Part shown: one piece after another, positions 7,158-15,982 of the stretch
How positions within the stretch are numbered: the first letter of the stretch is position 1
Layout: the number at the start of each line of letters is the position of its first letter
Assembly: GCA_020723285.1 (NCBI GenBank)
Contig: DYJE01000012.1
Coordinates: 1-64,000 of the forward strand
DNA from: Desulforapulum autotrophicum
GTDB taxonomy: Bacteria; Desulfobacterota; Desulfobacteria; Desulfobacterales; Desulfolunaceae
DNA: 64,000 nt
Direction of reading: 5' to 3'
Program-made: the position numbers and the translations under genes
The notes under the pieces: model-generated
Told to the model about the DNA's origin: nothing
The model's input: the letters and a program-made list of their open reading frames with translations, nothing else
Databases searched by the model: none

Positions 7158-7943
7158 CTACGCTTGAATCTGCCGGTCCAGGGCTTCCATGCGTTCGTTC
7201 ACTTTCTGCGCCACCAGGAGGCTCTGGTCCAGTTCATCCCGGATGCTCACCAGTTCCGATTCCCTGGTGCCCACGGCGGACCGTTCAAGGGCCTTGATGG
7301 AGGAAAGGATCTTTCCCAGGTGGCTGACACCTGCGGCCACGTCTTTGATGATCAGCTCCCGCTCTTTAAGGAGGGGCTTTTTCAGGGCGTCGTGGGTCAT
7401 GAGGGACACGGCGTTCTGGAGGTCCCACGTTTTTTCAAGATGGCGGACGCATTCCTTGAACATCCGGTCCACGCCGGTCAAGATGTCCATGGTGGCGGTG
7501 GTTTTCAGGGCACCGGTCCAGGCTTGGTCCTGCTCGAACATCCGGGCCAGAACCCGCAGGTCCCGGAGCAGGGTTTCGGGCCGGGGGTCGTCGTCCTGGC
7601 AGAGCCGACGGTCCAGGTCGTCCAGGGCTTTTTCCCGGGCCCTCACGGCGTCGACCTGGAGGGACGAGACAGCGCTTTCCGAGGCTTTGTCGTCGCCGGT
7701 GACAATGCGCGTCAGGAACACGCCAAGCCCCCCCAAAATACCCGCGAGACCCGCGAAGACCGCGGCACCGGAGTCGATGCCGAAGGTCCAGAGGGCAAGG
7801 AGGTCCGTGATGCCGAAAAGCATGGGAAGAAGGCAGGACGGGCTTGCCAGGATCTTCAGGATGTATCTTTGCCTGAACGATTCGTCCCCGATAGACGTTT
7901 CCGGGAAAATGCCCACGGGATTTTTGTCGGGCGTTTCAGCCAT
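7158..7943 (-). CDS. membrane protein with two transmembrane helices and a coiled-coil C-terminus
   Basis: A 261-residue protein of unrecognised family. Residues about 32-80 hold two hydrophobic helices (LASPSCLLPMLFGITDLLAL and AVFAGLAGILGGLGVFLTRIV) separated by a short loop. The rest is charged helix, rich in leucine heptads and aspartate/arginine pairs, predicted cytoplasmic. Its ATG lies one base after the stop of the OmpA-fused binding protein, and the PspA-like gene follows, so the three are probably co-translated. A role as the membrane anchor or partner of the PspA-like protein, comparable in position to PspB/PspC, is inferred from context only. Confidence 0.7.
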   Translation of the reverse strand: MAETPDKNPVGIFPETSIGDESFRQRYILKILASPSCLLPMLFGITDLLALWTFGIDSGAAVFAGLAGILGGLGVFLTRIVTGDDKASESAVSSLQVDAVRAREKALDDLDRRLCQDDDPRPETLLRDLRVLARMFEQDQAWTGALKTTATMDILTGVDRMFKECVRHLEKTWDLQNAVSLMTHDALKKPLLKERELIIKDVAAGVSHLGKILSSIKALERSAVGTRESELVSIRDELDQSLLVAQKVNERMEALDRQIQA

Positions 7944-7944
7944 G

Positions 7945-9522
7945 TCAGTACGCCGCCTCTCCCACCATGAAACTCACAGATTGATTGTCCGCGTCGGTCC
8001 CCGACGGGGGTGCGGCCATGGCCTTGATCCGCGATGCGTCGATTCCCGCTGAAACCAGGCGGTCCATGGCGGCTCCGGCCCTTTCGGCTGCAAGCTTCAT
8101 GTTGGCCGCGGGGTCTCCTTCGGGCCGGGTGTGGCCGATGACCTTGAGGTAGTAGCCGGGGAAACTCTGGAGACTTCTGGCCAGCTGGGCCAGGTCCCGT
8201 TCGCTCTGGATGTTGAGCCGTGCCGTACCCCGTGCGAACATGATGGGTTCGACCTTTAAGGAACCCACAGGGACCAGGGACGCCCAGGCCTTATCGTCAA
8301 GACGGCCAAGCTTCGGAGCCTGGTGCGCCGCGTCGAGATCCGTGGCGTCGGGGGCCAGCCCCTCAATCACGTCCATCTTTTTTCCGGGATGGAAGTCCGA
8401 CGCCTTGAGATCTGCCAGTATCCCGGCATGGAAAAGAGTGTGTTCCTGTCCGGCGATGGGATCGGATGTGAGGGCACCGGTTTTCACGAGGATGTCCCTG
8501 ATGTTGCCGATCATCTCTTCCATGCTCATGACGTTCCGGGAACCGTCCTGCTCAAGTCCGAAGTGGATGTAATTATCCCTTGTGTTCTTCCATTCAATGG
8601 TGTCCGCCATTTTTTCCGCCGTGTCCGGGCTCAGGGTTTCTGAACCGGTTGCGACAGCGTCATCCGTCACCAGCTTGACCAGGTCGCTCCGGGACTGGGA
8701 ATAGGCGCTGGCCGATTTCAGGTAAGCCTGGACAACCGCCTTGACCAGGTCGTGATTGTCTTTCAGGAAGTTTCGCTCCGCCACCAGCACGTCCACAATG
8801 CAGCCCTTGAGTTTGGAACTGTCCAGAATCACATGGGCCGAACCCTCGGCCAGGGCCTTGCTCACGTAAGGTTCCCAGAGGACGAAAGCTTTTCTGGACT
8901 TCCTGTCCGTTTTGATGAACTCCTTGAACACGTCCTTCGCACCCTCGGCAGGCGTGAGCCATTTTTCAGGCAACAAAGGAAGGTTGAAATGGGCGATGAC
9001 CGTCCGGGCGAGGAACTCGCTGGGTGAATGGGGCGTAAGCACAATGGACGCGGAAGAGCTGTTCAGATCCTCGACCCTTGAAACCCCGTCTTTCCAGGCC
9101 ACCATGGCATCGGCACCCTTGGACTCGTCGATGACAAGGACAATGGCGGCCGGGAAATCCCCGAGTTTGGCACCTGCCTGGATGAACGAGTCGATGGTGA
9201 ACACGGCCATCTGAACATCTTTTTTTGACAGGGCTTTCATTCTTCCGTCGTAATCCGCACCGTCGTCCCTGATGTCGAGTTTGATACCCTGGGTCTTCAG
9301 CTCTTTTTTCATCACCGGTGACCGAAGCATGGCGTAACCGGAAAACGAGTCGGCGGCAAGGGACAGGGTGTGTTTGTATGCGCTTTCGGAACCGGTGTCG
9401 TCCAGCAGGTCTTTCCTGAAATAGGGAAGGATCAGGTACTTGGCCGCCACGGCGAGGATGCCGATGATCAGCACCCACATGACGGCGGCCACAAGGATTC
9501 CTTTGGTTTTCTGGTCATTCAT
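7945..9522 (-). CDS. membrane-anchored NMT1-like substrate-binding domain fused to OmpA domain
   Basis: A 525-residue protein with one N-terminal transmembrane anchor (residues about 9-30, GILVAAVMWVLIIGILAVAA). A periplasmic binding-protein domain of the NMT1/THI5 type covers about 45-350 (markers AVFTIDSFIQAG, VLWEPYVSKALAEG), then a linker, and an OmpA-like peptidoglycan-binding domain about 420-515 (MFARGTARLN, LKVIGHTRPEGDP, AAERAGAAMDRL). OmpA domains bind the meso-diaminopimelate of peptidoglycan. The domain order suggests an inner-membrane sensor that reads a small solute and touches the cell wall. It starts 26 bases after the VWA gene stop. It is not a plain transporter component, because the anchor and wall-binding domain would restrict its movement. 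Confidence 0.85.
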   Translation of the reverse strand: MNDQKTKGILVAAVMWVLIIGILAVAAKYLILPYFRKDLLDDTGSESAYKHTLSLAADSFSGYAMLRSPVMKKELKTQGIKLDIRDDGADYDGRMKALSKKDVQMAVFTIDSFIQAGAKLGDFPAAIVLVIDESKGADAMVAWKDGVSRVEDLNSSSASIVLTPHSPSEFLARTVIAHFNLPLLPEKWLTPAEGAKDVFKEFIKTDRKSRKAFVLWEPYVSKALAEGSAHVILDSSKLKGCIVDVLVAERNFLKDNHDLVKAVVQAYLKSASAYSQSRSDLVKLVTDDAVATGSETLSPDTAEKMADTIEWKNTRDNYIHFGLEQDGSRNVMSMEEMIGNIRDILVKTGALTSDPIAGQEHTLFHAGILADLKASDFHPGKKMDVIEGLAPDATDLDAAHQAPKLGRLDDKAWASLVPVGSLKVEPIMFARGTARLNIQSERDLAQLARSLQSFPGYYLKVIGHTRPEGDPAANMKLAAERAGAAMDRLVSAGIDASRIKAMAAPPSGTDADNQSVSFMVGEAAY

Positions 9523-9548
9523 ATGTTTTTATCCGTTGCTGAAATCAT

Positions 9549-10511
9549 TCAGGCCCTTTTGTTTCTCCTCTTTCCGGTCTTTGGCTGAAGCTTGATCCGA
9601 AGCACGATGACCAGAACGATAAATCCGATGATGCCCGATCCCAGGAGCAGGTTTTCAAAGGTGTTTTCCTCTTCGGGCAGAGGAACGGGCTCGGCGGGAC
9701 GGGATGGGCCCGAGGTGTTTGCGGCCTGATCCACCAGGGGGCTGTCCAAACCGCTGTCCGAAGTCTCACCCACGGGCTGGTTGCCGCTTGCGGAAAGGGC
9801 CTTGATCAGGGATTCGGCCATACCGTCGGGGATGGCCGCGATTTCTCTGAACATATCCCCATCGGCCACGTCCTTCCCTTTGCCTCCCACTTCGGCGAAC
9901 ACCTCCTTGATGGCGTCGGCCAGGGCTTCGGGGTCATCGGCCCTTCGGTAGGAATGGACCCGGGTGGCCAGGGTGTGGTCCGACTTCATGGCCACACCGA
10001 TCACGTCGATGGTGATGCCCCGTGAGATCACATCGGGGGTGTATGTGTCAACCAGATCCTGATCCTGGGCCTCGCCGTCGGTAACCACCAGAAGTTTATA
10101 CGTGCCGTAGCCGAACCGCTTCTTCCGTTCTTCGAGAAGTCTGTCCGCACCGATTTTGATGAATTTTCCCAAAGGGGTGTTGCCACCGGGTCTGATGGAA
10201 CCTATGGCCGACGTCAGGCGTTCCGGTTCAAGGCTCCCAAGAGGGTAAACCCAGGGTTCTGCTTCCGCAGACGAGCTGAACACAAGCAATCCCACCTGGG
10301 TCCCGGCATCGAGGGTTTTCAGTACCCGGAGCAGGGATTCCCTGGCCGCTTCCATCTTTTTAACCGGAGTCGGGCTCATCATCTCGTCCATAGAACCGGA
10401 CCCGTCGAGAACGATCACCACATGGTTCATGGCTTCGTCTTCGGCGGAAAAAACGTTTCCGGCCATGATAACCCAAAGAGCCAGACAGAAAATCCGGATC
10501 CTGATGTTCAT
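9549..10511 (-). CDS. VWA-domain protein, C-terminal membrane anchor
   Basis: A 320-residue protein with an N-terminal signal peptide (IRIFCLALWVIMAGNVFS). A von Willebrand factor A domain at about 28-210 carries a complete MIDAS site (DGSGSM at 36-41, the threonine in GGNTPLG, the aspartate in VVTDGEAQ). A proline-rich linker is followed by one C-terminal transmembrane helix (GSGIIGFIVLVIVLRI) and a basic tail. VWA domains bind protein partners through a bound divalent metal. It lies between two binding-protein/OmpA genes on the same strand and is probably an assembly or sensing subunit of the same envelope complex. The partner is not known. Confidence 0.88.
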   Translation of the reverse strand: MNIRIRIFCLALWVIMAGNVFSAEDEAMNHVVIVLDGSGSMDEMMSPTPVKKMEAARESLLRVLKTLDAGTQVGLLVFSSSAEAEPWVYPLGSLEPERLTSAIGSIRPGGNTPLGKFIKIGADRLLEERKKRFGYGTYKLLVVTDGEAQDQDLVDTYTPDVISRGITIDVIGVAMKSDHTLATRVHSYRRADDPEALADAIKEVFAEVGGKGKDVADGDMFREIAAIPDGMAESLIKALSASGNQPVGETSDSGLDSPLVDQAANTSGPSRPAEPVPLPEEENTFENLLLGSGIIGFIVLVIVLRIKLQPKTGKRRNKRA

Positions 10512-10535
10512 GGGCTTCCCCCTGCTTCAAATCGG

Positions 10536-12386
10536 TTAAAAATCGAAATCGGATTTCTTCACGGCTTCCGCGTTCACCTTGAGCAGGCGGAATTCCACCC
10601 GCATGTTTTTCTTGGCCTCATCCATGGACGACGGTTTGGCGATGAACGGTTCGCTGATTCCAACTCCGGCGGACTGGATCTGGCTCACGTCGAAAGGAAG
10701 TTTTTTTGATTTGGCGTAGGCCAGAATGGATTTCCGGACCGCGTCCGCCCTCTTTTTGGAAAGGTTCAGGGCCGCCTGCATGGTTTCTCTGGGATTGTTT
10801 TCCGCCACGCCGTCAAAACCGCCGGACTCGATGAGTTTCACCAGTTTCGCCGTGTCCGAAAGGTCAAGGGCCTTGCCTTTGAATGAGTAGCTGTAGCTGC
10901 CGCTCGAACCGGACCTCTGGAGGGTGCCTTTTTCCACGCCTGCCCGGACCAGGTCAAGGAGTGTCTTGCTGGGGTCGGAATGCCCTCTGATCGCCACCAC
11001 GGCGTTGCCGTACTTGTCGGCCATCTGGATGACACGGTCGTATTCGGCTTTGTATTTCTTCACATTGAAATCCATCTGGTTGGGCTCGAAGTTGATGGTG
11101 AAGGACACAATGGTCCGGTCGTCAAGACCGGTGTCCGAGCCCAGAAGTTCGATTTCCTTTTTCACGGCTTCGCCACGGAAACGTTCCTGTTTCACCGCCT
11201 TGGTTTTTTTCAGATAGCCGGTGAACGCATCTGCGGACGAAAAATTCACACCGGATTTCAGAAAGAGCTGCCTTGATTTCGCGTAACCCAGCTGTACCGC
11301 CAGATCCAGGGTGTTTTTCTGAAAGGCGTCGAAACCGTGGAGGTTGTTCGGCTGGGTGAAAAAAGCCACGTTTCCCGGATAGCCCACGAAGGTGCAGTCC
11401 GAGAGAAGCCCGTGGGCGTCTTCCTCCAGAGTGGGGATCACGTCCTTGCCGTAGATATCCTGGGTGAGTTTGAGGAGTTTCATGTAATCGGCGGAGCCCT
11501 TGGCTTCGTAGGCTTTCTTGAGATCGAGGACTTCCTCGCAGGCCTTGAGGTAACCGGACACGAATTTCGTCACGATGTCCGGGTGGGCGTCGAAGTAATC
11601 CTTGCGGCACACATAAACGTCGGCGATGGATCTGGAAAGATCCGCCGTGGAAACGAGAACCCGTGCTCCCTTCACCGTTCCTTCAGCCCCGGAGCCTGTG
11701 TCGGTGAGGCCGCCGGTCAAACCGATCATGTCCGGGCTGATCACGAAACAGGCGTCCACCTGAGGGTTTTTCCTGAAAATCGCAGCCGGTGAGTTGGCAC
11801 CCCCGGTGAGATCACCGGCCCAGATCACCTTTATGTCCTTCCAGTCCAGCTTCGCCGTTTTGAGGATGTCGTCCAGCATGCCCACATGCGGACCGCCGCG
11901 CTGGAGAACGATGGTTTTGCCCTTGAGGTCCTGGGTGGTGCGGATGCCCGAACGGGACACCATGTGGTCGCCTGCGGACCAGGTCATCTGGAGAACCACC
12001 ATGCCCTGGGTCCGTTTATCGGCGTTGATCAGCTCCGATGCCAGCCCGATCATGTGAAACGTTCCTCGAAGAAACGGACTTTTTCCCGACATGTAATCCC
12101 TGACCTGCTGGACGAAGTTATCCCCCGGCGACAGCTGGACATTGAGCCCTTTCTGGTCAAAGATGCTGCCCTTGCGCGTACCGGTGCCGCCGTTGGCGTA
12201 AAATGTGGCCATGTCGCCGCCCCAGGTGATGTAAGGCACATTCAGGGCACCTTTGTCCGCAACTGCCCCGATCTTCACCGCGCCCACCAGATCCCTGTAG
12301 TTCTGTTCAGCACCGGCACCGGCCGTTAAAAGGGTTATAAGGAGAGTCACGCAGGCGAGCCCTATGGTTCCGAATCTTCTTGCCAT
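10536..12386 (-). CDS. secreted substrate-binding domain fused to OmpA domain
   Basis: A 616-residue protein with a cleavable signal peptide (IGLACVTLLITLLTAGAGA). A binding-protein domain of the NMT1/THI5 or phosphate-binding type spans about 25-380 (markers TTQDLKGKTIVLQRGGPHVGM as a family-like stretch, DACFVISPDMIGL), followed by an OmpA-like domain at about 420-605. The OmpA domain carries an extra roughly 60-residue insertion between AIRGHSDPS and the NLSKKRADAVRK helix. It is the first gene of the envelope cluster, 90 bases downstream of a good sigma-70 promoter. ATG at 12386 is chosen because GGAAGG stands 7-8 bases before it; an in-frame TTG at 12392 is too close to that site. Unlike the second OmpA fusion, it has no membrane anchor and should be free in the periplasm. 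Confidence 0.85.
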   Translation of the reverse strand: MARRFGTIGLACVTLLITLLTAGAGAEQNYRDLVGAVKIGAVADKGALNVPYITWGGDMATFYANGGTGTRKGSIFDQKGLNVQLSPGDNFVQQVRDYMSGKSPFLRGTFHMIGLASELINADKRTQGMVVLQMTWSAGDHMVSRSGIRTTQDLKGKTIVLQRGGPHVGMLDDILKTAKLDWKDIKVIWAGDLTGGANSPAAIFRKNPQVDACFVISPDMIGLTGGLTDTGSGAEGTVKGARVLVSTADLSRSIADVYVCRKDYFDAHPDIVTKFVSGYLKACEEVLDLKKAYEAKGSADYMKLLKLTQDIYGKDVIPTLEEDAHGLLSDCTFVGYPGNVAFFTQPNNLHGFDAFQKNTLDLAVQLGYAKSRQLFLKSGVNFSSADAFTGYLKKTKAVKQERFRGEAVKKEIELLGSDTGLDDRTIVSFTINFEPNQMDFNVKKYKAEYDRVIQMADKYGNAVVAIRGHSDPSKTLLDLVRAGVEKGTLQRSGSSGSYSYSFKGKALDLSDTAKLVKLIESGGFDGVAENNPRETMQAALNLSKKRADAVRKSILAYAKSKKLPFDVSQIQSAGVGISEPFIAKPSSMDEAKKNMRVEFRLLKVNAEAVKKSDFDF

Positions 12387-12481
12387 GTTCAATTCCTTCC
12401 GTGGGATGAAACATGTTGAATTCTAAACATGCGTTTGTTTTTTTGGTTAGTATGAAACCGGGACTTTCAGACAGTTCTAAA

Positions 12482-12510
12482 TTTATATATGAAAAAAAGG
12501 GTCGTTTCAA
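12482..12510 (-). promoter_or_regulatory. sigma-70 promoter of the envelope cluster
   Basis: On the minus strand, -35 TTGAAA (12510-12505) and -10 TATAAA (12487-12482) are separated by exactly 17 bases. The predicted start of transcription, near 12475, gives a leader of about 90 bases before the OmpA-fusion gene. No sigma-54 element, as found before Enterobacterial pspA, was seen. Confidence 0.6.
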
Positions 12511-12612
12511 CCTTGGAAGCCGGTAAAAATGCTTTCCCGGGAAGATACTGGGGGGACGGAAAGGCTGACGGCGAAATTTCCTGAATTGATCGTCTTATTT
12601 TCTAAAAAAGCT

Positions 12613-14259
12613 CTAAGCCTGAGGAATCCTTTTGAGAACCGTGTCTTTCAGCCAGTGGGTGTCGTCTCTATGGGGGTATTCGATGGTGTAGTGAAGGCCC
12701 CTGCTTTCCTTGCGGCGCATGGCGCAGGTAATGATCAACTCCGACACCGTGGCGATGTTCCGGAGTTCGATCAGGTCGGAAGTCACTTTGAAATCCCAGT
12801 AGTACTGGCGGATTTCCTCCTGGATGTTGGTGATCCGCCGCATGGCTCTCTCAAGCCGCTTGTTGGAACGCACCACCCCAACATAATCCCACATGAACCT
12901 TCGGATTTCGTCCCAGTTGTGTGAAACCAGACTCACTTCGTCGCTGTCCGTGGTGCCTGTGTCGTCCCACTCGGGAATCTCGTAGGACAGCGCCGCTCTG
13001 TCCCTGACGCTTTTCAGTTCGGCCAGGGCGTGCTTCGCGGCCCTGTCCGCATAAACCAGGGCTTCGAGAAGGGAATTGCTGGCCAGGCGGTTGGCACCGT
13101 GAAGGCCGGTACAGGCTGTTTCGCCGATGGCGTAGAGGTTGTTGATGTCCGTTTTCCCGTTCAGGTCCGTGGCCACCCCGCCGCACATGTAATGGGCGGC
13201 CGGAACAACGGGAATGGGGTCTTTGGTCATGTCGTAACCGTAGCTCAGACATTTGCTGTACAAATTGGGGAAACGTTTTTTGACGAACGCGGGATCTTTG
13301 TGGGAAATATCCAGAAAAACCGATTCATCGCCGTTTTTCTTCAGCTCCGAATCAATGGACCGGGACACCACGTCACGGCAGGCCAGATCTTTCTGGGGAT
13401 CGTATTTGTCCATAAACGGCGCGCCGGATTTGTCGATAAGAATACCGCCTTCGCCCCGTACCGCTTCGGATATCAGGAAATTTTTCGCCTCGGGGTGATA
13501 CAGACAGGTGGGATGAAACTGAACGAATTCCAGGTTGGCCACCGAAGCCCCGGCTCGGTAGCCCATGGCGATACCGTCACCTGTGGCCACGTCTGGATTG
13601 CTGGTGTAGAGATAAACCTTTCCGGCCCCGCCGGACGCCAGAACCGTGAACCTCGACGAAAAAATTTTCACCTTTTTTTCGTTGATATCCAGCATGTAGG
13701 CTCCGCAGCAGTGGGCTTCGTGCTGTTTGATGATCACGCCGCTTCTCATGCGTGTGGAATAGGTGATGAGATCAAGGGCGATATGATGTTCAAAAATCGT
13801 GATGTTCCGGTGGCTTCTGGCGTGTTCCACCAGAACCTGTTCCATGGCTCTTCCGGTCATGTCATCGGCGTGGATCACCCGGTTTTCTGAGTGACCACCT
13901 TCACGGCCCAGATCGTATTCCGTGCCCGGCGACTGGTGTTCCCCTTCGCTGCGGCTGAATTTCACGCCCATGGCGATGAGTTCCCGGATCAGCTCCGGCC
14001 CGTTTTTCACCACCATTTCAACCACGTCCCGGTTGCAGAGGTCATCACCGGAAGACAGGGTGTCCTTGATATGAAGGTCAAAGGAATCCACGGAACTCAG
14101 GACCGCAGCGATGCCGCCCTGGGCGTAGGCCGTGTTGCTTTCCATGACATCACGCTTGGTGACCAGGGCCACAGTCCCGTATTCCGCCACTTTGAGGGCA
14201 AAGGAAAGCCCCGCCACCCCGCTCCCGATTACCAGAAAATCCGCATGATATCCCGTCAT
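12613..14259 (-). CDS. nadB: L-aspartate oxidase
   Basis: A 548-residue flavoprotein that oxidises L-aspartate to iminoaspartate, the first step of NAD synthesis before quinolinate synthase NadA. An N-terminal FAD-binding motif GSGVAGLS lies at 12-19, followed by the NadB signatures SNTAYAQGGIAAVL, GREGGHSENRVIHADDMTGR, EFVQFHPTCLYHP and GLHGANRLASNSLLEALV, and then the C-terminal helical domain with R-rich RAMRRI. Length fits the family (about 530-550). AAGGAC precedes the ATG. Under anaerobic conditions fumarate can replace oxygen as acceptor. No nadA or nadC lies beside it. Confidence 0.96.
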   Translation of the reverse strand: MTGYHADFLVIGSGVAGLSFALKVAEYGTVALVTKRDVMESNTAYAQGGIAAVLSSVDSFDLHIKDTLSSGDDLCNRDVVEMVVKNGPELIRELIAMGVKFSRSEGEHQSPGTEYDLGREGGHSENRVIHADDMTGRAMEQVLVEHARSHRNITIFEHHIALDLITYSTRMRSGVIIKQHEAHCCGAYMLDINEKKVKIFSSRFTVLASGGAGKVYLYTSNPDVATGDGIAMGYRAGASVANLEFVQFHPTCLYHPEAKNFLISEAVRGEGGILIDKSGAPFMDKYDPQKDLACRDVVSRSIDSELKKNGDESVFLDISHKDPAFVKKRFPNLYSKCLSYGYDMTKDPIPVVPAAHYMCGGVATDLNGKTDINNLYAIGETACTGLHGANRLASNSLLEALVYADRAAKHALAELKSVRDRAALSYEIPEWDDTGTTDSDEVSLVSHNWDEIRRFMWDYVGVVRSNKRLERAMRRITNIQEEIRQYYWDFKVTSDLIELRNIATVSELIITCAMRRKESRGLHYTIEYPHRDDTHWLKDTVLKRIPQA

Positions 14260-14307
14260 GTCCTTGTCAGCCTTTCATCAACGGTTCATCGCTAAACCGG
14301 AACGTGT

Positions 14308-14949
14308 TCAATCCAGAAACGAATGCCGTCTCTTCTTTTTCATGGAATAACCGAGGAAAATCCCGAAAAGAAGAACCCCGGCCCCGCTGAGAAACCAGGT
14401 GATGTGCTTCTGGGTCACCACCTCGTTCAATCGCTCCGTTTCCTGGGTTTTTACGTCGAGATCCTCTTTCATCCGCTCGTATTCATCTTTGATCTGGAGA
14501 TACCGGTCCGAATTTTCTTTCATCACCTTGTATTCCTTGTCGAGCTCGGGGCCTGTCCGGCCTGAGGCGGCCAGTGAGCCTTTAAGAGACTTGTTCGACT
14601 GTTCCGCAGCTTCGAATTCCAGTTTCAAAGCCTCGTGTCTTTCCGAAAGCATATCGAACTTTTTCTGAAGAGATGCAAGCTGAGAATCCTTGGGCATCTC
14701 CTCGGTCAGGGCCTGATTCATCATAAAGCCTTCGGTTCCGTCGGCAAGACGCACCTTTGACCATTCCTGCTTGACTTCGACCACATTGACCTTCTCACCG
14801 GCCCGGACCATGCGGATGATCTTGCTGTTGTATCCGGGGCTGACCCGCAAGGACGTTTTCAGGCTGTCGGTCACATAGATGTCCTTTGCAAGGGCGGGGC
14901 ATGACAACAGCAGAAGAAGACAGAGGCCTGTCAGAGAAATTCGTTTCAT
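14308..14949 (-). CDS. SH3-domain protein, TIGR04211/YgiM-like
   Basis: A 213-residue envelope protein. A signal peptide (ISLTGLCLLLLLSCPALA) is followed by a bacterial SH3 domain at about 23-90 (YVTDSLKTSLRVSPGYNSKI, VRLADGTEGFM), a long coiled coil at about 95-180, and a C-terminal transmembrane helix WFLSGAGVLLFGIFLGYSM with a basic tail. This order is that of the TIGR04211 SH3 family, of which E. coli YgiM is the best-known member; its biochemical role is unknown. ATG at 14949 is preferred because AAGGAG lies 6 bases before it; the in-frame ATG at 14967 is less well placed. It is 49 bases upstream of nadB on the same strand, so the two may be co-transcribed. Confidence 0.88.
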   Translation of the reverse strand: MKRISLTGLCLLLLLSCPALAKDIYVTDSLKTSLRVSPGYNSKIIRMVRAGEKVNVVEVKQEWSKVRLADGTEGFMMNQALTEEMPKDSQLASLQKKFDMLSERHEALKLEFEAAEQSNKSLKGSLAASGRTGPELDKEYKVMKENSDRYLQIKDEYERMKEDLDVKTQETERLNEVVTQKHITWFLSGAGVLLFGIFLGYSMKKKRRHSFLD

Positions 14950-15177
14950 AAGCCGCTCCTTAAACATGGAAGCGATGGGAGTCCATCGTCAGATGTCAAT
15001 CGCGCAACATCCAAATAATAATCGATATATTTCATAGTTGCGCTATACCTTATACATGAGAGGGTCGCAATAGAAAAACAAAAAATGAAAATGACGTTTC
15101 ATTATTCCCCTGGGTTTTTTTTTATGATAGGGAAAAACCTTTAATGAACAGCGTGGTTTTAACCGGGAGACATTTTC

Positions 15178-15600
15178 ATGATTGCGTTTGATTTGCAGTG
15201 CTCTAAAGGGCATACGTTCGAAGGTTGGTTTGACGACAAAGAGGCGTTCGAAGACCAGAAAAAAAACGGATTTGTCACCTGCCCGATCTGCGATGACAAG
15301 GGGGTTTTCATCATTCTCAGCACCTTCGCCATCCCCAAAGCCCAGTTTCCCGTGAAAAAAGAAACCCACCGGCACCTCGCCGTGGGAGACATAGGACGAA
15401 AGATCACTGAATTTCTTGAAAAGAATTTCGACGACGTGGGCACGGAGTTCACGAAAGAGGCCCTCAAAATTCATTACGGCGTCTCTGAACCCCGCAACAT
15501 CCGGGGCATCAGCTCGCCGGAAGAGGAAAAACTGCTTGAAAAGGAAGGCGTTCCCCTTCTTAAAATTCCACTGCCCGATAAAATCGAGAACAGCAACTGA
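15178..15600 (+). CDS. DUF1178-family protein
   Basis: A 140-residue cytoplasmic protein of the DUF1178 family. It opens with IAFDLQCSKGHTFEGWF, typical of the family, and has a possible zinc site made of Cys8, His12 and the CPIC pair near residue 40. The family is widespread in Proteobacteria and its function is not established. It is divergent from the SH3-protein gene, with a 228-base AT-rich spacer that should hold both promoters. It stands alone: the next gene starts 380 bases away. Confidence 0.9.
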   Translation: MIAFDLQCSKGHTFEGWFDDKEAFEDQKKNGFVTCPICDDKGVFIILSTFAIPKAQFPVKKETHRHLAVGDIGRKITEFLEKNFDDVGTEFTKEALKIHYGVSEPRNIRGISSPEEEKLLEKEGVPLLKIPLPDKIENSN

Positions 15601-15739
15601 CACCCGTTCAATTTTCAGACTTCCAGAAGGTATGGCTGGTGAATTCTTAATCTGCTGACGGTTACTTTCTCGCTTCTCACACTGCCTGTATATTTCTGTT
15701 TTAAAAAAGATGGAATATCACTTCATAGTATAAGATCTT

Positions 15740-15759
15740 TTACACAATTAATTGTGTAA
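15740..15759. promoter_or_regulatory. perfect 20-bp palindrome in AT-rich spacer
   Basis: Half-site TTACACAATT is followed immediately by its exact reverse complement. It lies in the 15601-15982 gap, which has no gene and is much more AT-rich than the surroundings. It sits 224 bases before the large lipoprotein gene and could be an operator for it. The bound protein is unknown. Confidence 0.45.
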
Positions 15760-15982
15760 TGTACTTAATATTTTAGTAAAAAGCCACGGTATTTGCTGCT
15801 GACTATTAAGGCACAATTATTGCTTCTTAAAACCAAGATCAATTATTCAATTCCATACATTTTCGCAATAAACCCAGAAGAAAGTTGATCTGGGATTGAG
15901 AATTACTATGGTTGAGATGGACTTGAGTGGCAAAATACATACCGTAAACAGCCTGTTTTGAATCGCCGATAAGGAGGATATC

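Noticed and set aside
12393-12612. Sigma-54 site before the envelope cluster, as for E. coli pspA
   Set aside because: No GG-N10-GC element was found on the minus strand; a normal sigma-70 promoter is present.
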